NCBI GenBank assembly: GCA_016125335.1
Contig: WGLY01000002.1
Coordinates: 62,001 to 126,000, forward strand
Direction of reading: 5' to 3'
DNA: 64,000 nt
Source: Frankiales bacterium
GTDB taxonomy: Bacteria > Actinomycetota > Actinomycetes > S36-B12 > CAIYMF01
In this document: piece by piece, positions 38,799 to 46,434 of the stretch
Layout of the letters: each line of letters opens with the position of its first letter
Position numbering within the stretch: the stretch's first letter is position 1
Notes under the pieces: generated by a model
The model's database searches: none
What the model was told of the DNA's origin: nothing
Seen by the model: only the letters and a program-made list of their open reading frames with translations
Program-made: the position numbers and the translations under genes

Positions 38799-39509
38799 TC
38801 AGGACCCGGCGCCCCCACCGACGGCGGCGTCCGACGACGGCCGGCGCGTGCGGCGGCGCGAGGGCCGGGGCACGAGGCCGGACAGGTCGCCGCCGGTGTC
38901 GTTGGTGCGCAGCACGAACGGGCGCAGGTCGGTGTAGCGGACGACGCTCACCGAGCACGGGTCCACCGTGATCCGCTGGAACCCGTCGAGGTGCAGGCCC
39001 AGGGCGTCGGCGAGCACGGCCTTGATGACGTCGCCGTGGGAGACCACGACGAACGTGGGGTCCGGGGCGCCGGGCTGCGCCAGCCGCGCGCCCCAGTCGC
39101 GCACGGCGCCCACGGCGCGTGCGGACATCTGGGCGAGCGACTCCCCCTCGGGCCCCGGGAAGACGGCGGCGCTCGGGTGCGACTGGACCACCTTCCACAT
39201 CGGGTCCTTGGCCAGCGACTTCAGCGGACGGTTCGTCCAGTCGCCGTAGCGGGCCTCCCCCACCCGCTCGTCGACGTGCAGCGGCGGAGCCTGCTCACGC
39301 ACGGCGAGGATGGCCTCCGCCGTCTCGCGGGTGCGCTCGAGCGGGCTGGTGACGACGGCCGCGAGCGGCACCGGTGCGAGCCGCTCGGCCACCGCGGCGG
39401 CCTGACGGCGTCCCTCGTCGTCGAGGTGCACCCCGGGGGTCCAGCCGGCCAGCACGCCGCTCGCGTTCGCCGCGGTGCGGCCGTGTCGGACCAGGATCAC
39501 CGTGGGCAC
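38799..39509 (-). CDS. histidine phosphatase-family protein (phosphoglycerate mutase-like)
   Basis: A 236-residue protein of the histidine phosphatase superfamily. The catalytic motif is VRHGRTAAN (His9), with the second conserved Arg in SPLERTRETAEAI and the C-terminal catalytic His in VVVSHGDVIKAVLADALG. The C-terminal 40 residues are a basic, Ser/Arg-rich tail. It belongs to the group near mshC in actinobacteria (Rv2135c position), often annotated as phosphomutase, but the physiological substrate is unknown. The GTG start at 39509 is preceded six bases upstream by TAGGGT. It is divergent from corA. Confidence 0.9.
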   Translation of the reverse strand: MPTVILVRHGRTAANASGVLAGWTPGVHLDDEGRRQAAAVAERLAPVPLAAVVTSPLERTRETAEAILAVREQAPPLHVDERVGEARYGDWTNRPLKSLAKDPMWKVVQSHPSAAVFPGPEGESLAQMSARAVGAVRDWGARLAQPGAPDPTFVVVSHGDVIKAVLADALGLHLDGFQRITVDPCSVSVVRYTDLRPFVLRTNDTGGDLSGLVPRPSRRRTRRPSSDAAVGGGAGS

Positions 39510-39515
39510 AGCGCG

Positions 39516-39521
39516 ACCCTA
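39516..39521 (-). promoter_or_regulatory. -10 element TAGGGT for the histidine phosphatase gene (leaderless)
   Basis: TAGGGT on the minus strand is followed by CGCGCT and the GTG at 39509. Confidence 0.55.
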
Positions 39522-39579
39522 CGGCGTGCCACGCGGCGCGGCACGCCGCGTCACCGCTGGGTGCTGACACGATGGGGCC

Positions 39580-40602
39580 GTGATCCGCGGTTTCGGGCTC
39601 TACAGCGACGGCGAGCCGCGCCACGACCTGGTGACGACGGTCGAGCGCGGCACGCGCCTGAGCCGGGAGAAGGTGCCCGAGCTCCGGCGCGCGTGGGATC
39701 AGGCCCGCGACGGCGGTCCGGACAGCTTCGTGTGGCTCGGGCTGCGCGACTGCGCGCTGGCGGAGTTCGAGCGGGCGGCCGGCGTGTTCGGGATCGACGA
39801 GCTCCAGGTCGAGGACGCCATGTCCATCGGCCAGCGCGCCCGCGTGGAGGTGCAGGGCGACCACGTGTTCGCGGTGTTCAAGGTGCTCGGCTACGTCGAC
39901 GCCACCTCCGACGTCGAGACCGGCCAGATCGCCGTCTTCGTCGGCCCCTCCTACGTCCTGTCCGTGCGGCTCGGCCAGCCGGGCGACCTCTCGCGGCTGC
40001 GCACGCAGCTCGAGAGCGACGCGGACATGCTGCGCTGCGGACCGATGGCCGTGCTGCACGGGATCCTCGACGTCGTCGTCGACGGCTACCAGGCGGTGGT
40101 CGACGAGCTCGCCATCGACATCGAGCAGATCGAGGAGCAGGTGTTCTCGCCCGAGCGCACCGACGACGCGCCGACGATCTACAAGCTCAAGCGGGAGAAC
40201 CTCGAGGTCCGCCGGGCGCTCGACCCGCTGCGCCCCGTCGCGGACCGGCTCATCGGCCAGCAGCTCGTGGCCATCCCCGACGACCTCGCCCCCTACTACC
40301 GCGACCTGGGCGACCACCTGCTGCGGGTGCAGGAGCAGTCCGCCCAGCACGACGCCCTGCTCGGCACCGTGCTCGAGGCCTCGCGGTCGCGGCAGGCCGT
40401 CCAGCAGAACGACGACATGCGCAAGATCTCGGCCTGGGTCGCGATCGCCGCCGTCCCCACGATGATCGCCGGCATCGAGGGCATGAACTTCAAGTTCATG
40501 CCCGAGCTCGACCAGCCGTGGGGCTACCCGGTCACCCTCGCCCTGATGCTCGTGATCTGCCTGCTGCTCTACCGCGCGTTCAAGCGCAGCGGCTGGCTCT
40601 AG
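39580..40602 (+). CDS. corA: CorA-family magnesium/divalent-cation transporter
   Basis: A 340-residue CorA protein. A large cytoplasmic N-terminal domain (about 1-270) includes the long stalk helix (DNxxQN-type region, QQNDDMRKISAWVAI). Two C-terminal transmembrane helices follow; the first ends in the selectivity motif GMN (residues 301-303) and the protein ends with the basic RAFKRSGWL. Pentamers pass Mg2+, Co2+ or Ni2+ down the membrane potential. The GTG start at 39580 has only a weak -10-like CACGAT six bases upstream. Length and topology are typical. Confidence 0.95.
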   Translation: MIRGFGLYSDGEPRHDLVTTVERGTRLSREKVPELRRAWDQARDGGPDSFVWLGLRDCALAEFERAAGVFGIDELQVEDAMSIGQRARVEVQGDHVFAVFKVLGYVDATSDVETGQIAVFVGPSYVLSVRLGQPGDLSRLRTQLESDADMLRCGPMAVLHGILDVVVDGYQAVVDELAIDIEQIEEQVFSPERTDDAPTIYKLKRENLEVRRALDPLRPVADRLIGQQLVAIPDDLAPYYRDLGDHLLRVQEQSAQHDALLGTVLEASRSRQAVQQNDDMRKISAWVAIAAVPTMIAGIEGMNFKFMPELDQPWGYPVTLALMLVICLLLYRAFKRSGWL

Positions 40603-40611
40603 GAGCCCGCG

Positions 40612-41433
40612 TCACGTCGCGGCGAGGTGACCGCCGTACACCAGCACCAGCACGAGCGCCCCGAGCGCGACGCGGTAGACGCCGAACACCAGCATCGAGT
40701 GGCTGCCCAGCCAGCGCAGCAGCCACGCGATGGACGCGTAACCGACGACGAAGGCGGCCAGGGTGGCGAGGACTGTGGGGCCCCAGGCGGGACCGCCCGC
40801 CTCGCCCACCTTGCGCGCCTCGAAGAGCCCGGAGAGCACCACCGCGGGCACGGAGAGCAGGAACGAGAAGCGCGCGGCGTCGGCCCGGGTGTAGGTGAGG
40901 GCGCGACCAGCCGTGATCGTCGCCCCGGAGCGCGACACCCCGGGCACCAGCGCCAGCGACTGCGCCAACCCGTAGAGCAGGCCGTCGCGCAGGTGCAGGT
41001 CCGCGATCGTCTTGCGCTGCGGGAACATGCGGTCGACCGCCCAGAGGACGATGCCGAACAGGATCAGCACCCACCCGATGAGGCGCAGGTCGCGCGCGCC
41101 CGTCTCGATCTGGTTGCGGAACGCCAGGCCCAGCACCGCGATCGGGATGGTGCCGTACACGAGGTACCAGCCGAGCCGGACGTCGAGCGTGCCGCGCGGC
41201 TCGGGCTGGTAGAGCGCACGCACCCAGCTCGACGCGATGCGCCACAGGTCGCGCCAGAAGAACACCAGCACCGCGGCCATCGTGCCCAGCTGCACGACGG
41301 CGGTGAACGCCGCACCGGGGTCCCCCCACCCGACGAGGGCCGGCACGATCCGCAGGTGGGCGGTGGAGGAGATGGGCAGGAACTCGGTGAGCCCCTGGAC
41401 GATGCCGAGGACGAGGGCCTCGAAGTAGCTCAC
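40612..41433 (-). CDS. uppP: undecaprenyl-diphosphatase UppP (BacA)
   Basis: A 273-residue integral membrane protein with about eight hydrophobic segments. It dephosphorylates undecaprenyl pyrophosphate to recycle the lipid carrier for peptidoglycan. Signature motifs are GIVQGLTEFLPISSTAHL and PGVSRSGATITAGRAL. Start choice: GTG at 41433 has GGGGGAG five bases upstream; the GTG at 41439 would overlap the preceding stop (GTGA) but has no spacing for that site. It follows the F420-type oxidoreductase gene directly and converges with corA with only nine bases between. Confidence 0.95.
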   Translation of the reverse strand: MSYFEALVLGIVQGLTEFLPISSTAHLRIVPALVGWGDPGAAFTAVVQLGTMAAVLVFFWRDLWRIASSWVRALYQPEPRGTLDVRLGWYLVYGTIPIAVLGLAFRNQIETGARDLRLIGWVLILFGIVLWAVDRMFPQRKTIADLHLRDGLLYGLAQSLALVPGVSRSGATITAGRALTYTRADAARFSFLLSVPAVVLSGLFEARKVGEAGGPAWGPTVLATLAAFVVGYASIAWLLRWLGSHSMLVFGVYRVALGALVLVLVYGGHLAAT

Positions 41434-41435
41434 GC

Positions 41436-42485
41436 TCACTCCCCCAGTCCCGAGGCGTCGAGCACCTCGGTCATGGTCCGCAGGGTGGCCACGCGCTGCT
41501 CGATGGTGCCGGCGTAGGTGGCGAGGGTGAGGGTGGTGACGCCGGCCTCGGCGTAGGCGTGCAGGCGCTCCTGGATGCGCTCGCGCGGCCCGATCAGCGC
41601 CGTGCGGTCGATGAACTCCAGCGGCACGGCCGCGCCGGCGCCGGCGTAGTCGCGGGCGAGGTACTTCTCCTGCACCTCCGCGGCGGCGTCCTCGTAGCCC
41701 ATCCGCGAGACCAGGCGGTTGTAGAAGTTCTTCTCGCGGCTGCCCATGCCCCCGATGTAGAGCGCGCTGTACGCACGGACGGCGTCGGCGCACGCGGCGA
41801 CGTTGTCGCCGATCACCACCGGCACCGTGGGCACGACGTCGAAGCCCTCCATGGTGCGACCCGCGCGAGCGCGCCCCGCCGCGAGCGAGGAGGTGAGCTC
41901 CTCGGCGAACTCGGGGGCGAAGAACACGGCCAGCCAGCCGTCGGCGATCTCGCCGGTGAGCTCGAGGTTCTTCGGGCCGATGGCGGCGATGTAGATCGGG
42001 ATGCGCTCGCGGACGGGGTGCACGGTGAGCGTCAGCGCCTTGCCGGGGCCGTCGGGCAGCGGCAGCGTGAAGAACTCGCCGTCGTGCACGACCTTCTCCC
42101 GGGCCAGCGCCTTGCGCACGATCTCGACGTACTCGCGCGTGCGGGCCAGGGGCTTGTCGAACCGGACGCCGTGCCAGCCCTCGGACACCTGCGGTCCCGA
42201 GACGCCGAGGCCGAGCCGGAACCGGCCGCCGGACAGGGTGTCGAGGGTCGCGGCCGTCATGGCCGTCAGGGCCGGGGTGCGGCCGGGGATCTGGAAGATC
42301 GCCGAGCCGACGTCGATCTGCTCGGTCTGCGCCGCGATCCAGGCGAGCACCGTGGCGGCGTCGGAGCCGTAGGCCTCTGCGACCCACGCGACGGAGTAGC
42401 CGAGGCGGTCGGCCTCGCGGGCGAGCTCGAGGCTCTCGGCGTCGTTGCCCGCCCCCCAGTAGCCGAGGTTGACTCCCAGGCGCAT
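41436..42485 (-). CDS. LLM-class F420-dependent oxidoreductase
   Basis: A 349-residue luciferase-like TIM-barrel protein. MRLGVNLGYWGAGNDAESLELAREADRLGY starts the barrel (in part), with ATLDTLSGGRFRLGLGVSGPQVSEGWHG as the cofactor-binding part of the family. Members use reduced or oxidised deazaflavin F420 (less often FMN) to move hydride between F420 and organic substrates. The substrate is unknown; the gene is a standard neighbour of uppP in actinobacteria. The ATG has GAGAGAGG upstream. It is divergent from the aldo/keto reductase gene, 79 bases apart. Confidence 0.92.
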   Translation of the reverse strand: MRLGVNLGYWGAGNDAESLELAREADRLGYSVAWVAEAYGSDAATVLAWIAAQTEQIDVGSAIFQIPGRTPALTAMTAATLDTLSGGRFRLGLGVSGPQVSEGWHGVRFDKPLARTREYVEIVRKALAREKVVHDGEFFTLPLPDGPGKALTLTVHPVRERIPIYIAAIGPKNLELTGEIADGWLAVFFAPEFAEELTSSLAAGRARAGRTMEGFDVVPTVPVVIGDNVAACADAVRAYSALYIGGMGSREKNFYNRLVSRMGYEDAAAEVQEKYLARDYAGAGAAVPLEFIDRTALIGPRERIQERLHAYAEAGVTTLTLATYAGTIEQRVATLRTMTEVLDASGLGE

Positions 42486-42550
42486 GGACTGACCTCTCTC
42501 GTGGCGGCGATCCCCGCGGAGCCTAGCCCTCGTGGCGCCGCCGTCCCGGA

Positions 42551-42556
42551 TAGGGT
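42551..42556 (+). promoter_or_regulatory. -10 element TAGGGT for the aldo/keto reductase gene
   Basis: TAGGGT ends eight bases before the ATG at 42565. Confidence 0.5.
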
Positions 42557-42564
42557 CTCGCGCC

Positions 42565-43542
42565 ATGGAGCAGCGTCCCCTCGGCCGGTCGGGCCTGCAC
42601 GTCTCCCGGCTCGCGCTCGGCACGATGACCTGGGGCCGCGACACCGACCGGCACGAGGCCCGCGACCAGCTGCTCGCCTTCCTCGAGGCCGGCGGCACGC
42701 TGGTCGACACCGCGGACGTCTACGCCGACGGCATGTCCGAGGAGGTCCTCGGCGCGCTGCTCGACGAGGTGGGCCGCGACGCGGTCGTGGTCGCCACCAA
42801 GGCCGTCTCCCGCCCGGGGACGGCCCGGCGCCTCGACGCCTCGCGCGGGCACCTGCTCGCTGCCCTCGACGCCTCGCTGCGCCGGCTGCGGGTCGACCAC
42901 GTCGACCTCTGGCAGCTGCACGCCTTCGACCCGGCGACACCCCTCGAGGAGACCCTCTCGGCGCTCGACGCCGCGGTGCGCTCGGGCAAGGTGCGCTACG
43001 TCGGCGTCTCCAACTACTCGGGGTGGCAGACCGCCAAGGCCGCCGCGCTGCAGGCGGCGCGCTCGCACGCGGCGCCGCTCGTCAGCACGCAGGTCGAGTA
43101 CTCCCTGCTCCAGCGCGGGATCGAGCGCGAGGTCGTCGACGCGGCGGCGGACGCGGGCCTCGGGATCCTGCCGTGGTCGCCACTGGGCCGCGGCGTCCTC
43201 ACGGGCAAGTACCGGCACGGCACGCCGGCCGACTCGCGCGCGGCCTCCTCGCACTTCGCGCGGTTCGTCTCCCCCTATCTGGACGACACCTCGCGCAGCG
43301 TCGTCGACGCCGTCTGCACCGCCGCCGAGGGGCTCGGCGTGGCGCCCCTCGAGGTGGCCCTGGCGTGGGTGCGCGACCGCCCCGGGGTCGTCGCGCCGAT
43401 CCTCGGGGCGCGCACCGCGGCCCAGCTGCGGGGCGCGCTCACGGTGGAGGAGCTCGAGCTGCCCGACGAGATCGTCACGGCGCTCGAGGACGTCTCCGCG
43501 CCGGCCCTGGGCTACCCCGACCACCCCGGGGCGTCGCGCTGA
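42565..43542 (+). CDS. aldo/keto reductase
   Basis: A 325-residue (alpha/beta)8 NADPH-dependent oxidoreductase. The AKR signature starts with LGRSGLHVSRLALGTMTWG; catalytic Asp and Tyr are in LVDTADVYADG, Lys in VATKAVSR, and the later region has HVDLWQLHAFD. The cofactor part is GILPWSPLGRGVLTGKY and GARTAAQLRGAL. It would reduce aldehydes or ketones, or act on a Kv-beta-like substrate. The ATG is preferred over upstream codons because it starts the conserved domain and has the -10 element at the right distance. It leads directly into the RecD-like gene, with 8 bases between. Confidence 0.94.
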   Translation: MEQRPLGRSGLHVSRLALGTMTWGRDTDRHEARDQLLAFLEAGGTLVDTADVYADGMSEEVLGALLDEVGRDAVVVATKAVSRPGTARRLDASRGHLLAALDASLRRLRVDHVDLWQLHAFDPATPLEETLSALDAAVRSGKVRYVGVSNYSGWQTAKAAALQAARSHAAPLVSTQVEYSLLQRGIEREVVDAAADAGLGILPWSPLGRGVLTGKYRHGTPADSRAASSHFARFVSPYLDDTSRSVVDAVCTAAEGLGVAPLEVALAWVRDRPGVVAPILGARTAAQLRGALTVEELELPDEIVTALEDVSAPALGYPDHPGASR

Positions 43543-43550
43543 ACGCCGCC

Positions 43551-44555
43551 GTGGAGCTCCTGCTCGCCGCCTCGGCAGCGGGTCACACCGTGCTGCCCTA
43601 CGAGATCGTCACCCGCCTCTGCCCGGCGGACGCCGTCGGCGACGCGATCGACGCCGGCGAGGTCACCGAGCTCCCGTGGCGCGGGGCCCGGGCCGTGGCC
43701 CTGACCGACCTCGCCGAGGACGAGGAGCTGCTGGCCGAGGGGCTCGCCGCGCTCGCCGCGGAGAACCGCCTCGCGGTCGTCACCGGCTCGCAGCCGCAGG
43801 CGCGTCGCCGGAAGCTGGACGCCGCCCTGCCGCCCGGGATGCCGTGCGTGGTCCTCGACGACGCGCACCTCACCACGGTGGAGGACGCGGCGGCCGCCGT
43901 GGAGGACCTGCCCGAGGACGCCGTCCTGGCGTTCTCGCTCGACCACGCGCTGCCCCTCGGGCCGGGCCCGGGGGCGGTGGCGCTCGACCTGGCGGCCTCC
44001 GGCGTGTGCCCCGTGCTGCGCGCCGACGAGAGCCCCGGCCCGCGGCTGCTCGACCAGGCGCGCGAGGAGGTCGCCGCCGGGCGCTGGCCCTCCGGCGAGG
44101 GCGCCGGCGAGGACCGGTCGTGGGTGACGGTGCCGGTCGCCTCGCCGGACGAGGCCGTCCGGCGCGTTCACCAGCTGCTCACGACGTCGATCCCCCGCGC
44201 GTTCGGCGTGCCCGCCGCCGAGGTGGGCGTGCTGCTGGCCGAGGGCGCGCTCGAGCCCGCGCAGGTCGTCGACGGCCTGGACGGGACCCCGCCGCAGGTG
44301 GTGCCGCTCGCGGGTGTGCCGGCCCAGGCCTGGCGCGCCGTGGTGATCGTGCTGCCCGGCAGCGCCCCCGCCTCGCTCACCCGCGCCGTGCTCTACGCCG
44401 GGATGCGCGCCGGCACGGAGCACGTCAGCGTGGTGCACGGCATGGGCACCGCTGCGCTGACCCAGCTCGTGGCGGGCACGACCGACCGGCCCCGCCGCAC
44501 CCGGCTGGTCGAGCTGCTGCACTGGGCGAGCGGGGCCGGCCCGGCCCTGGTCTGA
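43551..44555 (+). CDS. degenerate RecD2-like protein, predicted pseudo-helicase
   Basis: A 334-residue protein whose order of segments follows RecD-type superfamily 1 helicases but whose motifs are eroded. Residues 1-65 resemble the RecD2 N-terminal winged-helix region (TVLPYEIVTRLCP ... VALTDLAEDEELLAEGL). RLAVVTGSQPQARRRKL stands where RecD has its Walker A (GGPGTGKTT). VVLDDAHLTT replaces DEAxM, and LDHALPLGPGPGAVALDLAASG matches the RecD GDxxQLPxVGPG-VLxDL motif without its Asp/Gln. The C-terminal AQAWRAVVIVLPGSAPASLTRAVLYAGMRAGTEHVSVV resembles UvrD_C_2 with the TRA motif lost. It should not hydrolyse ATP. The GTG at 43551 is the first usable start; it follows the aldo/keto reductase gene by 8 bases. 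Confidence 0.65.
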   Translation: MELLLAASAAGHTVLPYEIVTRLCPADAVGDAIDAGEVTELPWRGARAVALTDLAEDEELLAEGLAALAAENRLAVVTGSQPQARRRKLDAALPPGMPCVVLDDAHLTTVEDAAAAVEDLPEDAVLAFSLDHALPLGPGPGAVALDLAASGVCPVLRADESPGPRLLDQAREEVAAGRWPSGEGAGEDRSWVTVPVASPDEAVRRVHQLLTTSIPRAFGVPAAEVGVLLAEGALEPAQVVDGLDGTPPQVVPLAGVPAQAWRAVVIVLPGSAPASLTRAVLYAGMRAGTEHVSVVHGMGTAALTQLVAGTTDRPRRTRLVELLHWASGAGPALV

Positions 44556-44625
44556 GGCACGATTGCGACCTCGCACCGGGAGGGTCTCGCCCTGCCCAGG
44601 GCGGCCCGGGCGCACAATGTCGCGC

Positions 44626-44826
44626 ATGACGGCGGCCCGGAGCTCCACCTGGGAGTACCGCGACATCACCCTGCCCCGGGGCACCCCGCGCGACGCCGCC
44701 CGGGCCGCCCTCGTCGAGCTGGCCGAGCACGGCTCGTGGGAGCTGGCCCGGCTGCGCCTCTACCCGGACGGTCGCCGCCGCGTGCGGCTGCGCCGCCGCG
44801 TGCTCCGCGCGGTGCGCACGGCCTGA
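44626..44826 (+). CDS. small DUF5703-family protein
   Basis: A 66-residue basic protein. It has TWEYRDITLPRGTPRDAARAALVELAEHGSWELARLRLYPDGRRRVRLRR (in part), which matches the short actinobacterial DUF5703 family: a conserved WEYR opening, an amphipathic helix, and an LxLYPDGxRxVxLRRR end. Cytosolic, function unknown. The ATG at 44626 is used; an in-frame ATG at 44617 would add MSR. CACAAT seven bases upstream may act as a -10 element. It follows the RecD-like gene by 70 bases and converges with the M20 peptidase gene. Confidence 0.75.
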   Translation: MTAARSSTWEYRDITLPRGTPRDAARAALVELAEHGSWELARLRLYPDGRRRVRLRRRVLRAVRTA

Positions 44827-44851
44827 GCCTCCTCCGGGTCGCGGCCGGGCG

Positions 44852-46201
44852 TCACACGGCGCGCAGGAAGCGCCCGAGCACCCGGGTGCCGAAGTGCAGC
44901 GCGTCCACCGGCACGCGCTCGTCGACGCCGTGGAACAGCGCGCCGAAGTTGAGCGCCGGGGGCAGCCGCAGCGGCGCGAAGCCGTAGCAGCGGATGCCCA
45001 GGGTGGAGAACGCCTTCGCGTCCGTGCCGCCGGAGAGCATGTAGGGCACCGGCACGGCGTGCTCGTCCTCCGCGCGCAGCGCCGCCGCCATGAGGTCGAT
45101 GCTCGGGCCGTCGAAGGTGGTCTCCACGGCGATGTCCTGGTGCACGAACTCCCGGACGACGCCCTCCCCGAGGGCGGCGTCCACAGCGGCCCACATCTCG
45201 TCCTCGTGCCCCGGCAGGTACCGGGCGTCGACGTGCGCCTCGGCCTCGCCGGGGATGACGTTCACCTTGTAGCCGGCGGAGAGCATCGTGGGGTTCACCG
45301 TGTTCTTCAGCGTCGCCCCGACCAGCGTGGCCATGGGACCGAGCTTGGCCAGGGTCGCGTCCATGTCGTCGGGGTCGAGGTCGGCCCCGGTCGCCTCGGA
45401 GAGCACGGCGAGGAAGTCGCGCACCGCCGGCGTGACGTGCACCGGCAGGTCGAGCCGGCCGAGCCGGGCGACCGTCTCGCACAGGGCCGTGACGCTGTTG
45501 TCGTCGTTGAGCATGGACCCGTGGCCGGCGCGCCCCGTGGCGCGCAGGCGCAGCCAGCCGATGCCCTTCTCCGCCGTCTGCACCAGGTAGAGCCGCAGGT
45601 CGTCGCGGACGGTCAGGGAGAACCCGCCCACCTCGCCGACGGCCTCGGTCACGCCCTCGAACATCTCGGGTGTGTGCTCGACCAGCCAGTGGGAGCCGAT
45701 CTCCCCACCCGCCTCCTCGTCGGGCAGGAAGTTCACCACGATGTCGCGCTCCGGCACGATCCCGGCCCGCGCCCACGAGCGGACGACGGCCAGGGTCATG
45801 CCGCACATGTCCTTCATGTCCACGGCCCCACGGCCCCAGACCATGGGCACGCCCAGGTCGTCGTCGACCTCCGCGGCGAAGGGCGGCCGCGACCAGTCCT
45901 CGGCGCGGGCGGGCACGACGTCTAGGTGCCCGTGCACCATGAGCGCGCCGCGGGAGGCATCGCGGCCGGGGATGCGGACGACGACGCCGTCGCGCCGGGG
46001 CCCGCACGAGTACCGCTGCGGGTCCAGTCCCACCTCGCGCAGGCGGCCCTCGACGTACTCCGCGGCCTCCGCCTCGCCCGGCCCGGAGCCGTCGCCGTAG
46101 TTCGACGTGTCGATCCGGATCAGGTCGCGGACCAGCTCGACCACCTCGGCCTCTGCGTCCGGGAGCGGTGCGGGCAGCGCGGCGGCGGTGGTCTCGGTCA
46201 C
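44852..46201 (-). CDS. M20-family metallopeptidase
   Basis: A 449-residue di-zinc hydrolase of the M20/ArgE/DapE/CPG2 family. Metal ligands and catalytic residues are in LMVHGHLDVVPA, WGRGAVDMKDM, LPDEEAGG and the C-terminal GALFHGVDERVP. A dimerisation domain (about 210-330) contains GRAGHGSMLNDDNS. It removes N-terminal or N-acyl groups from small substrates; specificity is not readable. The start was chosen as GTG at 46201, which begins VTETTAAALP, because CAGGAT lies six bases upstream and the longer frame would nearly touch the tRNA gene. It is divergent from tRNA-Leu. Confidence 0.92.
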   Translation of the reverse strand: MTETTAAALPAPLPDAEAEVVELVRDLIRIDTSNYGDGSGPGEAEAAEYVEGRLREVGLDPQRYSCGPRRDGVVVRIPGRDASRGALMVHGHLDVVPARAEDWSRPPFAAEVDDDLGVPMVWGRGAVDMKDMCGMTLAVVRSWARAGIVPERDIVVNFLPDEEAGGEIGSHWLVEHTPEMFEGVTEAVGEVGGFSLTVRDDLRLYLVQTAEKGIGWLRLRATGRAGHGSMLNDDNSVTALCETVARLGRLDLPVHVTPAVRDFLAVLSEATGADLDPDDMDATLAKLGPMATLVGATLKNTVNPTMLSAGYKVNVIPGEAEAHVDARYLPGHEDEMWAAVDAALGEGVVREFVHQDIAVETTFDGPSIDLMAAALRAEDEHAVPVPYMLSGGTDAKAFSTLGIRCYGFAPLRLPPALNFGALFHGVDERVPVDALHFGTRVLGRFLRAV

Positions 46202-46207
46202 CCGGCC

Positions 46208-46213
46208 ATCCTG
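46208..46213 (-). promoter_or_regulatory. -10-like element CAGGAT for the M20 peptidase gene (leaderless)
   Basis: CAGGAT on the minus strand is followed by GGCCGG and the GTG at 46201. The same hexamer and spacing precede the ABC-F gene at 63108. Confidence 0.4.
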
Positions 46214-46252
46214 GCGCAGGTCGTCGGTTTCGTCCCGCGTCGGGGACGGTTG

Positions 46253-46258
46253 TATGCT
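46253..46258 (+). promoter_or_regulatory. -10 element TATGCT for tRNA-Leu
   Basis: TATGCT lies 37 bases before the mature tRNA 5' end, compatible with a short 5' leader removed by RNase P. Confidence 0.45.
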
Positions 46259-46294
46259 CTGCGGGTCGTCCGGCGAGGTGATCGCCGTGCGCAC

Positions 46295-46381
46295 GTCCGG
46301 GTGGCGGAATAGGCAGACGCGCTAGCTTGAGGTGCTAGTGCCCGAAAGGGCATGGGGGTTCAAGTCCCCCCTCGGACACCA
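46295..46381 (+). tRNA. tRNA-Leu (anticodon GAG)
   Basis: An 87-base class II tRNA. The acceptor arm GTCCGGG pairs with CTCGGAC (one G-U), the anticodon stem CTAGC/GCTAG encloses the loop TTGAGGT with anticodon GAG at 46329-46331, a long variable arm TGCCCGAAAGGGCA follows, and the T arm is GGGGG-TTCAAGT-CCCCC. CCA is encoded at the 3' end (46379-46381). It reads CUC and CUU codons. Confidence 0.97.
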
Positions 46382-46386
46382 CATCT

Positions 46387-46425
46387 CGATGATCGCCCCA
46401 GGTACTCCGCCTGGGGCGATCATCG
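46387..46425. terminator. 16-bp perfect hairpin after tRNA-Leu
   Basis: 46387-46402 and 46410-46425 are exact complements around a 7-base loop (TACTCCG). It lies 5 bases after the tRNA and 10 bases from the end of the convergent membrane-protein gene, so it probably terminates both. Confidence 0.8.
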
Positions 46426-46434
46426 TTGCGGGGC

